64,000 nucleotides of DNA from Streptomyces populi (GTDB lineage Bacteria > Actinomycetota > Actinomycetes > Streptomycetales > Streptomycetaceae). Both the position numbers and the translations under genes were made by a program. This document shows positions 1 through 8,241 of the stretch, one piece after another (positions within the stretch are counted from its first letter, which is position 1; the number at the start of each line of letters is the position of its first letter). The notes under the pieces were generated by a model. It had not been told where the DNA came from. It did not search any database and was given only the letters and a program-made list of their open reading frames with translations. Location: contig NZ_KZ626842.1 in the NCBI RefSeq assembly GCF_002911015.1, positions 148,177 to 212,176 on the forward strand. Reading direction: 5' to 3'.

Positions 1-448
1 CGTCGAGGACGATCGTGCCGGTCTCGGCGATCGCGACGGCGCAGCCGGTCACCACGCTCTCCACCTCGTCGAGTTCACGGGGCGTGCTCACGGCACGGTC
101 GTGGACCCGGACGGGATCCGCGGCCGACAACCACGCGGGCGGGAGCCCCGGAGGCACGAGCACGTGCCGGGACCCGCGCCGGGCGAGCAACCGCGCGACG
201 AGACCGGGCAGTTCCTCCTCCGTCGCGCGGTGCACGACCGCCCGGTAGTCCGCCAGGTTCTCCGCGAGGAGGTCCACCGTCCGCGCGACACTCCGCGCAC
301 CGTGCTCGCGCAGATAGCTCCGGCCGACGGCCCGCTCGTACGAGGGGTCCCCGTCCGGCGGCCCGGGTTCCGGGGGAGCGCCGTCCTCCCCCGGAACGTC
401 CGCGAGGGCCCGGCGCACCCGGCCGAGGACCAGGTCCCTGCTGCTCAT
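1..448 (-). CDS. lutC: Lactate utilization protein LutC (LUD domain), 3' end outside window
   Basis: Third gene of a lutABC operon whose products oxidise L-lactate to pyruvate. It is read leftwards from ATG at 448, and about 149 codons are visible before the window edge. The visible part begins MSSRDLVLGRVRRAL and ends in the LUD-domain core GCAVAIAETGTIVLD, typical of LutC/YkgG. The start overlaps the lutB stop as ATGA, implying translational coupling. LutC is known as a soluble partner of the iron-sulfur subunits LutA and LutB. The C-terminus is cut by the window, so full length cannot be judged. Confidence 0.9.
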   Translation of the reverse strand, partial: MSSRDLVLGRVRRALADVPGEDGAPPEPGPPDGDPSYERAVGRSYLREHGARSVARTVDLLAENLADYRAVVHRATEEELPGLVARLLARRGSRHVLVPPGLPPAWLSAADPVRVHDRAVSTPRELDEVESVVTGCAVAIAETGTIVLD

Positions 449-1923
449 TCCGTCACGTCCTTTCCGCCCCGCGTGCGTTGCCACCACGCGCGGAACGATT
501 CCGCCGGGACCGCGGGCAGTTCACGGGTCCCGCTCCACGCCCGGCCGGGCCCCGGCAGGGTCCGCGGGTGGAAGCGGCGGGTCCCGGACGCCAGCCGCTG
601 CCCGGCGCGCAGGGCACCGGGACGGTCGAACGCCCAGCGCGCCGCGCGCATCGCCGCCCGCTCGGCGGCGTGCCCCTTGGCCGGCCTCAGCACGACCGTG
701 TCGCCGTTCCGGGTCGCCCGTCCCCCCTGCGCGATCCTCTCCCGCAGGTGCACGAGGACCTCGGGGATGTCGATCGCGACCGGACAGACGTCGTAGCAGG
801 CACCGCACAGCGACGACGCATACGGCAGGGAGGCGTCGATCTCGCTCGCGGTGCCGCGCAGTTGGGGGCTGAGGATGGCGCCGATCGGGCCCGGGTAGAC
901 GGAGCCGTAGGCGTGGCCGCCCGCCCGCTCGTACACCGGGCAGACGTTGAGGCACGCCGAGCAGCGGATGCAGCGCAGGGCCTGGCGCCCCACCTCGTCG
1001 GCGAGCGTGTCGGTGCGGCCGTTGTCCAGCAGGACCAGATGGAAGGTCCGGGGGCCGTCCCCGTCCGTGGTGCCCGTCCACATCGAGGTGTACGGGTTCA
1101 TGCGCTCGGCCGTCGAGGAGCGGGGCAGGGTCTGTAGGAACACCTCCAGGTCCCGCCAGGCCGGAACGACCTTCTCGATGCCGACGACCGAGATCAGGGT
1201 CTCGGGGAGCGTCAGGCACATCCGGCCGTTGCCCTCGGACTCGACGACCACGAGCGTGCCGGTCTCGGCGACCATGAAGTTGGCTCCGGAGACACCGACT
1301 TTGGCGCGCAGGAACTTCTCGCGCAGGTGCAGGCGTGCCGCTTCGGCCAGTTCGGCGGGCGTGTCGGTCAGTCCCTCGGGCGCCGCCCGGCCCCAGGCGC
1401 CCATCTCGCGGACGAAGACGTCACGGATCTCGCCGCGGTTGCGGTGGATCGCCGGGACGAGGATGTGGGAGGGCCGGTCCTTGCCCAACTGCACGATGAG
1501 TTCGGCGAGATCGGTCTCGTACGCGCGGATGCCCGCGGCCTCCAGCGCCTCGTTGAGCCCGATCTCCTGCGTGGCCATCGACTTGACCTTGACGACCTCG
1601 CTCTCGCCGGTCGCCCTGACCAGGTCCGTGACGATGCGGTTGGCCTCCTCGGCGTCGGCGGCCCAGTGCACGACACCACCGGCCGCGGTCACCGACTCCT
1701 CCAACTGCACGAGGTACCGGTCGAGGTGACGGAGCGTGTGGTCCTTGATCCGCTTGCCCGCCTCGCGCAGCTCCGCCCAGTCGGAGACCTCGGCGACCGC
1801 CTTGGCGCGCTTGGCGCGGATCGTGTGGGTGGCGTGACGCAGATTGCCGCGCAGGGTCGCGTTGTTCACGGCCTCGTGCGCCGCCTTCGGGAAGGCCGGC
1901 ATACCGATGAACGTTCCACTCAT
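445..1923 (-). CDS. lutB: Lactate utilization iron-sulfur protein LutB
   Basis: 492-residue protein, the usual LutB length. The N-terminal two thirds is a LUD domain (motif FMVAETGTLVVVESEGNGR around residue 215). Then come two ferredoxin-type clusters, CIRCSACLNVCPVYE and CGACYDVCP, expected to bind 4Fe-4S centres, and a basic C-terminal tail. As part of LutABC it should pass electrons from L-lactate oxidation towards the respiratory chain. Start ATG at 1923 begins MSGTFIGMPAFPKAA and overlaps the lutA stop (ATGA); its own stop overlaps the lutC start. Placed directly after the rhamnose genes, it fits the disposal of lactate made from lactaldehyde. Confidence 0.95.
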   Translation of the reverse strand: MSGTFIGMPAFPKAAHEAVNNATLRGNLRHATHTIRAKRAKAVAEVSDWAELREAGKRIKDHTLRHLDRYLVQLEESVTAAGGVVHWAADAEEANRIVTDLVRATGESEVVKVKSMATQEIGLNEALEAAGIRAYETDLAELIVQLGKDRPSHILVPAIHRNRGEIRDVFVREMGAWGRAAPEGLTDTPAELAEAARLHLREKFLRAKVGVSGANFMVAETGTLVVVESEGNGRMCLTLPETLISVVGIEKVVPAWRDLEVFLQTLPRSSTAERMNPYTSMWTGTTDGDGPRTFHLVLLDNGRTDTLADEVGRQALRCIRCSACLNVCPVYERAGGHAYGSVYPGPIGAILSPQLRGTASEIDASLPYASSLCGACYDVCPVAIDIPEVLVHLRERIAQGGRATRNGDTVVLRPAKGHAAERAAMRAARWAFDRPGALRAGQRLASGTRRFHPRTLPGPGRAWSGTRELPAVPAESFRAWWQRTRGGKDVTE

Positions 1924-2756
1924 GCCTTCGGCTCCTCCGTCCCGTTCGCTCGCGAGCCCGCTCCGGCGATCGCTCCCGTGCCCGCCGGACCCGCTTCCGT
2001 GCCCGCCCGCGGACGCGCTTCCGTGCTCGCCAGGATCTCCGCGATGTGCACGGGCCGCATCCCCGTCCTGAGACGGCCCATCGTGCCGCCGATGTGCATC
2101 AGGCACGAGTTGTCCGCGGCGCACAGCACCTCGGCGCCCGTCGACTCGGCGTTGCGCACCTTGTCGGCCCCCATCGCCGCGGAGACGTCGGAGTTCTTGA
2201 GGGCGAAGGTGCCGCCGAAACCGCAGCACTCCTCGGCGCCGGGCAGCTCCCGCAGCTCAAGTCCCCCGACGGCCCGGAGCAGTCGGCGCGGCCGGTCACC
2301 GAGCCCCAGACCGCGCAGCCCGTGACAGGTGGGGTGATAGGTCACGGTGTGCGGGTAGTACGCGCCGACGTCCGTCACACCGAGGACGTCGACCAGGAAC
2401 TCGGTGAGCTCGTACGTCTTCGGCACGACCGGCGCCAGCGTCCTCGCCAGGGTGTCGCCGCGTCCTTCCGCACGGGCCCGTTCACCCATCCGTGGATACA
2501 GCTCCCGCACCATCGCCCCGCACGATCCGGACGGCGTCACGATCGCCTCGTACTCCCCGAACACCTCGGCGAAACGCCGGGCGAGCGGCTCGGCCTCATG
2601 GCGGTACCCGGTGTTGTAGTGCGCCTGGCCGCAACAGGTCTGTCCCATGGGGAAGTCGACCTCGACACCCAGTCTGGTCAGCAGGTCCACCACGGCACGG
2701 CCGGTGTCCGGATACAGCGTGTCGTTGACACAGGTCAGGAACAGGGCGACGCGCAT
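1920..2756 (-). CDS. lutA: Lactate utilization protein LutA (CCG-domain Fe-S oxidoreductase)
   Basis: 278-residue (Fe-S)-binding protein with two cysteine-rich CCG domains, seen as GQTCCGQAHYNTG near residue 40 and EECCGFGGTF near residue 180. This arrangement is shared with LutA/YkgE and glycolate-oxidase subunit GlcF. The start ATG at 2756 is preceded by a GAGGAG ribosome-binding site 5-6 bases upstream. The C-terminal 35 residues are Ala/Gly/Thr/Arg-rich low-complexity sequence beyond the conserved part. It is first in lutABC, about 200 bp downstream of rhaB and in the same direction, so it may be read through from the rhamnose operon or have its own promoter in that gap. Confidence 0.94.
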   Translation of the reverse strand: MRVALFLTCVNDTLYPDTGRAVVDLLTRLGVEVDFPMGQTCCGQAHYNTGYRHEAEPLARRFAEVFGEYEAIVTPSGSCGAMVRELYPRMGERARAEGRGDTLARTLAPVVPKTYELTEFLVDVLGVTDVGAYYPHTVTYHPTCHGLRGLGLGDRPRRLLRAVGGLELRELPGAEECCGFGGTFALKNSDVSAAMGADKVRNAESTGAEVLCAADNSCLMHIGGTMGRLRTGMRPVHIAEILASTEARPRAGTEAGPAGTGAIAGAGSRANGTEEPKA

Positions 2757-2958
2757 CGCGGCTCCTCGGGACGGTTCATGGACGGGTGCAGGGTACGTGG
2801 CGGGCGCGCCCCCGGAAGGCGGCGCGCGCCCGCCGTCCGGACGGCGGGTCCCGCCGCGCGCGTCACGGTGTGCGGCCCCTCGCGGCACGAGCCCCGTGGT
2901 GTCCACCGCACGCCTCCCCCGGCGGGTGCCGCGCGGTGCGGCCTTCGCGGAGCGGTCC

Positions 2959-4404
2959 TCACGGTGTGCCGAGCCTCGCCTCGGCCGCCCGCCACGCCGC
3001 CGTGTCGCCCCGCGGCTCGTAGCGGCGGAGCGGCTGGGTGCGCGCCACCAGATCGCGCATCTCGGCACGGTCGCCGACCAGCCCGTGCGCCCGTGCCTGG
3101 ACGAGGACGTTGCCGAGCGCGGCGGCCTCCGCGGGGCCCGCCACGACCGGCAGCCCGCAGGCGTCGGCGGTGAGCCGGCACAGCAGTTCGTTGCGGGTGC
3201 CGCCGCCGACGATGTGCACGACGTCGACCGGACGGCCGGTGAGGGACCGGGCCCGCTCGATCGCGCGGCGGTGCGCGAGCGCGAGGGAGTCGAGGACGCA
3301 GCGGGTGATCTCGGCACGGGATTCCGGGACCGGCTGCCCCGAGGCCCGGCAGGCGTCGGCGATCCGCGACGGCATCCGGCCCGGCGCGAGGAACGCCGCG
3401 TCGCCCGCGTCCACGACGGACCGCAGCGGCGCCACCTCGGCCGCGGCCGCGAGGAGTTCACCCAGGTCGGGGTCGCCCCACTCCCGTACGCACTCCTGGA
3501 GCAGCCACAGGCCCATGATGTTGCGCAGATAGCGGACCGTGCCGTCCAGGCCCAGTTCGTTGGTGAAGTTGGCGGCCCGGCTCGCCTCGGTGAGGACGGG
3601 CGCGTCCAGCTCCAGGCCCGCGAGCGACCAGGTGCCGGTGCAGATGTAGGCGAACTTCTCCCCGGTCGCGGGAACGGCGGCCACCGCCGAGGCCGTGTCG
3701 TGCGAGCCGACCGTCGTCACCGGCACCGGGCCGGCCGTTCCGGTCTCGTCCAGCACGTGCGGCAGCAGGGTCCCGGCCGGGTCGCCGGGACGGCGCAGCG
3801 GCGGGAACAGCCGCAGGTCGACGCCGAGCCGCTCCGCGAGGCCGTACGACCAGTCGCGGGTCCCCGGATCGATCAACTGCGTGGTGGAGGCGTTGGTGAG
3901 CTCGGTGCCCATCTCGCCCGTGAGCCAGTACGCCAGCAGATCGGGGATCAGCAACAAGTGTCTGGCGGAGGCGAGTTGGGCCGAGGCGCGGGCGGCCGTC
4001 AGCTGGTACAGGGTGTTGAAGGGCGCGTACTGCAATCCCGTGGCCGCGTACAGCTCGGCGGCGGGCACGCTCGCCCACACCTTCTCCGCGATCCCCTCGG
4101 TGCGGGCGTCGCGGTAGTGCACCGGGTTGCCGAGCAGAGCTCCGTCCGCGTCCAGCAGGCCGTAGTCCACCGCCCAGCTGTCGATGCCCACGGAGTCGAC
4201 CCGGCCGGCCGCGCGCAGCCCGTCGAGGACGCCCGCGTACAGCGCGAGGACGTCCCAGCGCAGTCCTTCGGGCGTGCGGACGGGCCGGTTGGGGAAGCGG
4301 TGGGCCTCTGCCAGTTCGAGGGTGTTCTCGCCCACCCGGCCGACCATGACGCGTCCGCCGGACGCGCCGAGGTCGACCGCGGCGAACGACTTCGGCGCCG
4401 TCAT
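2959..4404 (-). CDS. rhaB: L-rhamnulokinase (FGGY family)
   Basis: 481-residue FGGY-family carbohydrate kinase. It phosphorylates L-rhamnulose with ATP to give rhamnulose-1-phosphate in the cytoplasm. The N-terminal ATP-binding motif FAAVDLGASGGRVMVGRV is diagnostic of RhaB, followed by GIDSWAVDYGLLD and, in the C-terminal domain, HIVGGGTRNELLCRLTADA. Length matches RhaB (about 480-490). ATG at 4404 overlaps the stop of rhaEW as ATGA. The order isomerase, aldolase/dehydrogenase, kinase, with lutABC behind, gives the whole catabolic path on one strand. Confidence 0.95.
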   Translation of the reverse strand: MTAPKSFAAVDLGASGGRVMVGRVGENTLELAEAHRFPNRPVRTPEGLRWDVLALYAGVLDGLRAAGRVDSVGIDSWAVDYGLLDADGALLGNPVHYRDARTEGIAEKVWASVPAAELYAATGLQYAPFNTLYQLTAARASAQLASARHLLLIPDLLAYWLTGEMGTELTNASTTQLIDPGTRDWSYGLAERLGVDLRLFPPLRRPGDPAGTLLPHVLDETGTAGPVPVTTVGSHDTASAVAAVPATGEKFAYICTGTWSLAGLELDAPVLTEASRAANFTNELGLDGTVRYLRNIMGLWLLQECVREWGDPDLGELLAAAAEVAPLRSVVDAGDAAFLAPGRMPSRIADACRASGQPVPESRAEITRCVLDSLALAHRRAIERARSLTGRPVDVVHIVGGGTRNELLCRLTADACGLPVVAGPAEAAALGNVLVQARAHGLVGDRAEMRDLVARTQPLRRYEPRGDTAAWRAAEARLGTP

Positions 4405-6440
4405 CGCAGGAAGGCGGCGGCGACGCCGGCGTCGACGGGGACGTGCAGGCCCGTGGTGTGCGTCAGGTCCCCGCCCGTCAGGGCGAACACGGCCGCCGCG
4501 ACGTGCTCCGGGAGCACCTCCCGCTTGAGGATGGTCCGCTGGGCGTAGAACTCGCCGAGCTTCTCCTCCTCGATGCCGTACGTCGCCGCCCGCTGCGCTC
4601 CCCAGCCGCCCGCGAAGATGCCCGACCCGCGCACGACCCCGTCCGGGTTGACACCGTTGACCCGGATGCCGTGCTCGCCCAGCTCGGCTGCCAGAAGCCG
4701 TACTTGGTGAGCCTGGTCGGCCTTGGTGGCGGAGTAGGCGATGTTGTTCGGGCCGGCGAAGACGGCGTTCTTGGAGGCGATGTAGACGATGTCGCCGCCC
4801 AGCTTCTGCGCGGTCATGACCCGGGCCGCCTCGCGCGAGACGAGGAAGGAGCCGCGGGCCATGATGTCGTGCTGGAGGTCCCAGTCCCTCGCGGTGGTCT
4901 CCAGCAGCGGCTTGGAGATGGAGATGCCCGCGTTGTTGACCACCAGGTCGACGCCGCCGAAGGCCAGTACCGCTGCCTTGAACGCCTCGGTGATCTGTTC
5001 CTCGGAGGTGACGTCCACGCCGACGGCGACGGCCTTGTCGGGGCCTCCGAGTCCGGCGGCGACCCGCTCGGCCCCCTCGGTGTTCAGGTCGGCGACCACG
5101 ACGCACGCGCCCTCGGCCACCAGCCGTTCCGCGATCGCCCGGCCGATCCCGCTGCCCGCGCCCGTGACCAGGGCGACCCGGGTGGCGAGCGGCTCGGGCT
5201 TCGGCATCCGCCGGAGCTTGGCCTCCTCCAGGGTCCAGTACTCGATGCGGAACTTCTCCGACTCCTCGATCGGCGCGTACGTCGAGACGGCCTCGGCCCC
5301 GCGCATCACGTTGATCGCGTTGACGTAGAACTCGCCCGCCACCCGCGCCGTCTGCTTGTCCTTGCCGAAGGAGAACATGCCGACGCCGGGGACCAGCACG
5401 ATCGCGGGGTCGGCGCCGCGCATCGCGGGGGAGTCGGGCTCGGCGTGCCGCCGGTAGTAGGCGGTGTACTCCTCGCGGTAGGCGGCGTGCAGCTCCTTCA
5501 GCCGGGCGATCGCGTCCTCCAGCGGCGCGGCCGGCGGCAGGTCCAGCACCAGCGGGCGGACCTTGGTGCGCAGGAAGTGGTCGGGGCAGGAGGTGCCCAG
5601 TGCGGCCAGGCGCGGGTGCTCGGCGCGGGCGAGGAAGTCGAGCACCACGTCGGAGTCGGTGAAGTGGCCGACCTGCGGACGGTCCTGGGAGGCGATGCCG
5701 CGCACGTGGGGCGCGAGTGCGGCGGCACGCTCGCGGCGCTCGGCCTCGGGCAAGGCGTCGTAGCCCTCCAGGACGGGACCGAACGGCTCGGCCTTGCCCT
5801 TCTCCTCCAGGAACGCCTCGGCGGTGCGGATGATGTGCAGTGAGTTGCGCTCGCACTCCTCGGCGGTGGCGCCCCAGGCGGTGATGCCGTGGCCGCCCAG
5901 GACACAGCCGATCGCCCGCGGGTCGGCCTCCTTGACCGCCGCGATGTCCAGGCCGAGCTGGAATCCGGGCCGGCGCCACGGGACCCACACCACCTGGTCG
6001 CCGAAGCACTCCGCGGTCAGCTTCTCCCCGTCGGCCGCGCAGGCGAGCGCGATCCCCGAGTCGGGGTGCAGGTGGTCGACATGGGCGGCGTCGACGAGTC
6101 CGTGCATCGCGGTGTCGATGGAGGGCGCGGCGCCGCCCTTGCCGTGCAGGCAGTAGTCGAACGCGGCGACCATCTCGTCCTCGCGCTCGACGCCCGGGTA
6201 CACGTCCACCAGCGCGCGCAGCCGGTCCAGGCGCAGCACCGCGAGCCCGTCCTCGGTGAGGGTGCCGAGGTCCCCGCCGGACCCCTTCACCCACATCAGC
6301 TCGACGTCACCCCCGGTCGCGGGGTCGCTGCCGGTGCCCTTCGCGGAGGCGTTGCCGCCGGCGTAGTTGGTGTTGCGCGGATCGGCGCCGAGCCGGCGCG
6401 ACCGGGCCAGCAGAGCGGCGGCTTCGGGATGGGGTGCCAT
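4401..6440 (-). CDS. rhaEW: Bifunctional rhamnulose-1-phosphate aldolase / L-lactaldehyde dehydrogenase
   Basis: 679-residue fusion. Residues about 1-400 are a class II aldolase domain; the zinc ligands are likely in HVDHLHPDSG. Residues about 424-679 are a short-chain dehydrogenase with cofactor loop VTGAGSGIGRA, NNAG, and the catalytic Tyr and Lys in AYSATKADQ. Known homologues split rhamnulose-1-phosphate into dihydroxyacetone phosphate and L-lactaldehyde, and the SDR half oxidises lactaldehyde to lactate with NAD+. ATG at 6440 is preceded by GAAGGA. The 5' leader contains a C-rich pentanucleotide array (6457-6487). Stop overlaps the rhaB start. The same protein is often labelled RhaD in actinomycete genomes. 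Confidence 0.93.
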   Translation of the reverse strand: MAPHPEAAALLARSRRLGADPRNTNYAGGNASAKGTGSDPATGGDVELMWVKGSGGDLGTLTEDGLAVLRLDRLRALVDVYPGVEREDEMVAAFDYCLHGKGGAAPSIDTAMHGLVDAAHVDHLHPDSGIALACAADGEKLTAECFGDQVVWVPWRRPGFQLGLDIAAVKEADPRAIGCVLGGHGITAWGATAEECERNSLHIIRTAEAFLEEKGKAEPFGPVLEGYDALPEAERRERAAALAPHVRGIASQDRPQVGHFTDSDVVLDFLARAEHPRLAALGTSCPDHFLRTKVRPLVLDLPPAAPLEDAIARLKELHAAYREEYTAYYRRHAEPDSPAMRGADPAIVLVPGVGMFSFGKDKQTARVAGEFYVNAINVMRGAEAVSTYAPIEESEKFRIEYWTLEEAKLRRMPKPEPLATRVALVTGAGSGIGRAIAERLVAEGACVVVADLNTEGAERVAAGLGGPDKAVAVGVDVTSEEQITEAFKAAVLAFGGVDLVVNNAGISISKPLLETTARDWDLQHDIMARGSFLVSREAARVMTAQKLGGDIVYIASKNAVFAGPNNIAYSATKADQAHQVRLLAAELGEHGIRVNGVNPDGVVRGSGIFAGGWGAQRAATYGIEEEKLGEFYAQRTILKREVLPEHVAAAVFALTGGDLTHTTGLHVPVDAGVAAAFLR

Positions 6441-6456
6441 GGTCCAGATCCTTCGG

Positions 6457-6487
6457 AGGGGAGGGGAGGGGAGGGGAGGGGAGGGGA
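6457..6487. repeat. (AGGGG)6 pentanucleotide array in the rhaEW leader
   Basis: Six perfect AGGGG units on the + strand (CCCCT on the rhaEW transcript), with A at 6457, 6462, 6467, 6472, 6477, 6482 and 6487. Six consecutive G4 tracts separated by single A residues could form a G-quadruplex on the template strand. The array lies about 16 bases upstream of the rhaEW start, just ahead of its ribosome-binding site, so it could influence transcription, and slippage could change its length. Confidence 0.9.
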
Positions 6488-6729
6488 GCAGGGTGGGTGC
6501 CCCGTCAGGGGCGCGGAGAACTGTGCGATGCCGTGTCCGCGGGAACGAGGGGAGGGGGAGCGCGGCCCGGGGGCGCGGGGAGCTGCGCGACCGGCCACGA
6601 CGCCACCCGCGCTCCGCGGACCCACCGCACGCGGCAGATGCGACCCGGCAGGACGACCGCCCGAGGCGACACGCAGGACCGCCGGCCCGGCGCGACAAGG
6701 CGGCCCATCCCGGCCGACCCGCACGCCCC

Positions 6730-7890
6730 CTAGGCCCCCCACCCCGCCTGCGTCCCCCCGACCCGCTCCGCGGCGATCCGCTCCGCGTAGCCGGACCGGT
6801 GGTACGCCGCCACCGGGTCGGGGTCGAGTCCCAGCTCCCCGCGGACCTCGGCGAGCAGCGGACGTACGTCCGTGTTGTAGGCGTCCATCAGCACCGCGTT
6901 CGCGGCCAGCACGTCCCCGCCCCGCTGGGCCTCGGCGAGCGCGGTGCGGTCGACGAGGAGGGCCTTGGCGGTGGCCTCCTGGACGTTCATCACGGACCGG
7001 ATGATCGCCGGGATCTTCGCCTCGATGTTGTGGCACTGGTCGAGCATGAAGGCGACGTCCGGGGTGAGGCCGCCGCCGCGGATCACCTCGTACATGATCC
7101 GGAACAGCTGGAAGGGGTCGGCCGCGCCCACCATCAGGTCGTCGTCGGCGTAGAAGCGGGAGTTGAAGTCGAAGGCGCCGAGCTTGTCCTCGCGCAGCAG
7201 GGTGGCGACGATGAACTCGATGTTGGTGCCGGGCGCGTGGTGGCCGGTGTCGACCACGACCCGCGCCTTGGGGCCGAGCTTGAGGCAGTGCGCGTACGCG
7301 GTGCCCCAGTCCGGGACGTCGGTCGCGTAGAAGGCGGGTTCGAAGAACTTGTACTCCAGCAGCATCCGCTGGTCGTCGCCGAGCCGTTCGTAGACCTGCG
7401 CCAGGGCCTCCGCCAGCCGGTCCTGGCGCTCGCGCAGGTCGTCCTGGCCGGGATAGTTCGTCCCGTCGGCGAACCACAGCTTCAGGTCCCGCGAACCCGT
7501 CGCGTCCATGATGTCGACGCATTCGAGCAGATGGCCGACGGCCTTGCGGCGCACCGCCGCGTCCGGGTGGCAGACGGAGCCGAGCCGGTAGTCGTCGTCC
7601 TGGAAGGTGTTGGAGTTGATCGCGCCCAGCCTCAGGCCGCGCTCCTCGGCGTGCTCGGCGAGCGCCGCGTAGTCGTCGGTCCTGTCCCAGGGGATGTGCA
7701 GCGCGACGGTCGGGGCCACGCCGGTGAACTCGTGCACCTTGGCCGCGTCGTCCAGCTTCTCCCGCGGGTTCCTGGGCACGCCCGGTTGAGCGAACACCTT
7801 GAACCGGGTTCCCGAGTTCCCGTACGCCCACGACGGCGTCTCGACGGCCTGGGTCTTGAGCGCGGCCTTCACCGCGGCGAACTCGGTCAC
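6730..7890 (-). CDS. rhaI: L-rhamnose isomerase (RhaI type)
   Basis: 386-residue TIM-barrel sugar isomerase that interconverts L-rhamnose and L-rhamnulose. Metal-site segments of the RhaI/Pseudomonas-type enzyme are visible: EYKFFEPAFYATD, VVVDTGHHAPGTN and FDFNSRFYADDD. The start is GTG at 7890 (VTEFAAVKAALKTQ), supported by an AGGAG ribosome-binding site about 8 bases upstream. Open frame continues further upstream but would run across the mapped promoter and operator, so the longer start is rejected. It is the first gene of the leftward rhamnose unit. A 289-bp spacer separates it from rhaEW, which may therefore have extra control. Confidence 0.93.
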   Translation of the reverse strand: MTEFAAVKAALKTQAVETPSWAYGNSGTRFKVFAQPGVPRNPREKLDDAAKVHEFTGVAPTVALHIPWDRTDDYAALAEHAEERGLRLGAINSNTFQDDDYRLGSVCHPDAAVRRKAVGHLLECVDIMDATGSRDLKLWFADGTNYPGQDDLRERQDRLAEALAQVYERLGDDQRMLLEYKFFEPAFYATDVPDWGTAYAHCLKLGPKARVVVDTGHHAPGTNIEFIVATLLREDKLGAFDFNSRFYADDDLMVGAADPFQLFRIMYEVIRGGGLTPDVAFMLDQCHNIEAKIPAIIRSVMNVQEATAKALLVDRTALAEAQRGGDVLAANAVLMDAYNTDVRPLLAEVRGELGLDPDPVAAYHRSGYAERIAAERVGGTQAGWGA

Positions 7891-8017
7891 TTCGGGACTC
7901 CTACGACTTCGAATGGGACGGCTTGTACGAGGGCTTCCTGAACCGTTCGAGGGCGGTGTCCGAGGACGCCCCGCGGGACGTCCGCCCGTGCTGCTCGCCG
8001 AGCGTGCCGAACACACT

Positions 8018-8035
8018 CTCTGAAACGATTCAGAG
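8018..8035. promoter_or_regulatory. Putative LacI-family (RhaR) operator, leftward promoter
   Basis: CTCTGAAACGATTCAGAG is a palindrome with 16 of 18 bases symmetric around a central CG, the usual shape of a LacI-family site. Its core TGAAACGATTCA matches the second site at 8186-8197. It sits immediately downstream of the leftward -10 box, over the expected transcription start of rhaI, so bound repressor would block initiation. Confidence 0.75.
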
Positions 8036-8039
8036 GCTG

Positions 8040-8068
8040 AAGCTATGAGCACCCCGAAGGGCTGTCAA
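8040..8068 (-). promoter_or_regulatory. Leftward promoter of rhaI
   Basis: On the minus strand a perfect -35 TTGACA (8063-8068) is followed after exactly 17 bases by TAGCTT (8040-8045), a good -10 hexamer for the principal sigma factor. The expected start point falls within the operator at 8018-8035. Confidence 0.75.
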
Positions 8069-8141
8069 CCCCTCCGGCCGGGGCCTTTCGCCGTGTCCCT
8101 GTTGTGACAGAAGGCCGCCGAAGAATTTCGACGCGAACCCA

Positions 8142-8171
8142 TTGACGTGACCTGGGCGGCGTGTCTAACGT
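8142..8171 (+). promoter_or_regulatory. Rightward promoter of the rhaTPQS transporter operon
   Basis: TTGACG (8142-8147) and TAACGT (8166-8171) are separated by 18 bases and fit a principal sigma factor promoter. The predicted start lies just ahead of the second operator (8186-8197). A GTG upstream of the operator is open into rhaT but is unlikely to be the true start. Confidence 0.6.
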
Positions 8172-8185
8172 CCCGGCAACCCAAT

Positions 8186-8197
8186 TGAAACCTTTCA
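8186..8197. promoter_or_regulatory. Putative LacI-family (RhaR) operator, rightward promoter
   Basis: TGAAACCTTTCA is a 12-bp palindrome (TGAAA-CC-TTTCA) that shares TGAAAC-N2-TTCA with the leftward operator. It is placed just downstream of the rightward promoter. Two such sites, one per divergent transcript, with a LacI regulator at the end of the transporter operon, suggest coordinated rhamnose-inducible control. Confidence 0.72.
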
Positions 8198-8241
8198 CGA
8201 CGTTGTGGGGCCGTCCCGCCGGCGTCGTCGAGGAGCCCCTC

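Noticed and set aside
2647..4548. Long + strand open frame opposite rhaB
   Set aside because: Shadow of the high-GC rhaB gene; compositionally biased and without domains or a ribosome-binding site.
8161..8241. Upstream GTG start for rhaT at 8161
   Set aside because: It would place the promoter -10 and operator inside the coding region; ATG at 8242 has AGGAG at proper spacing.
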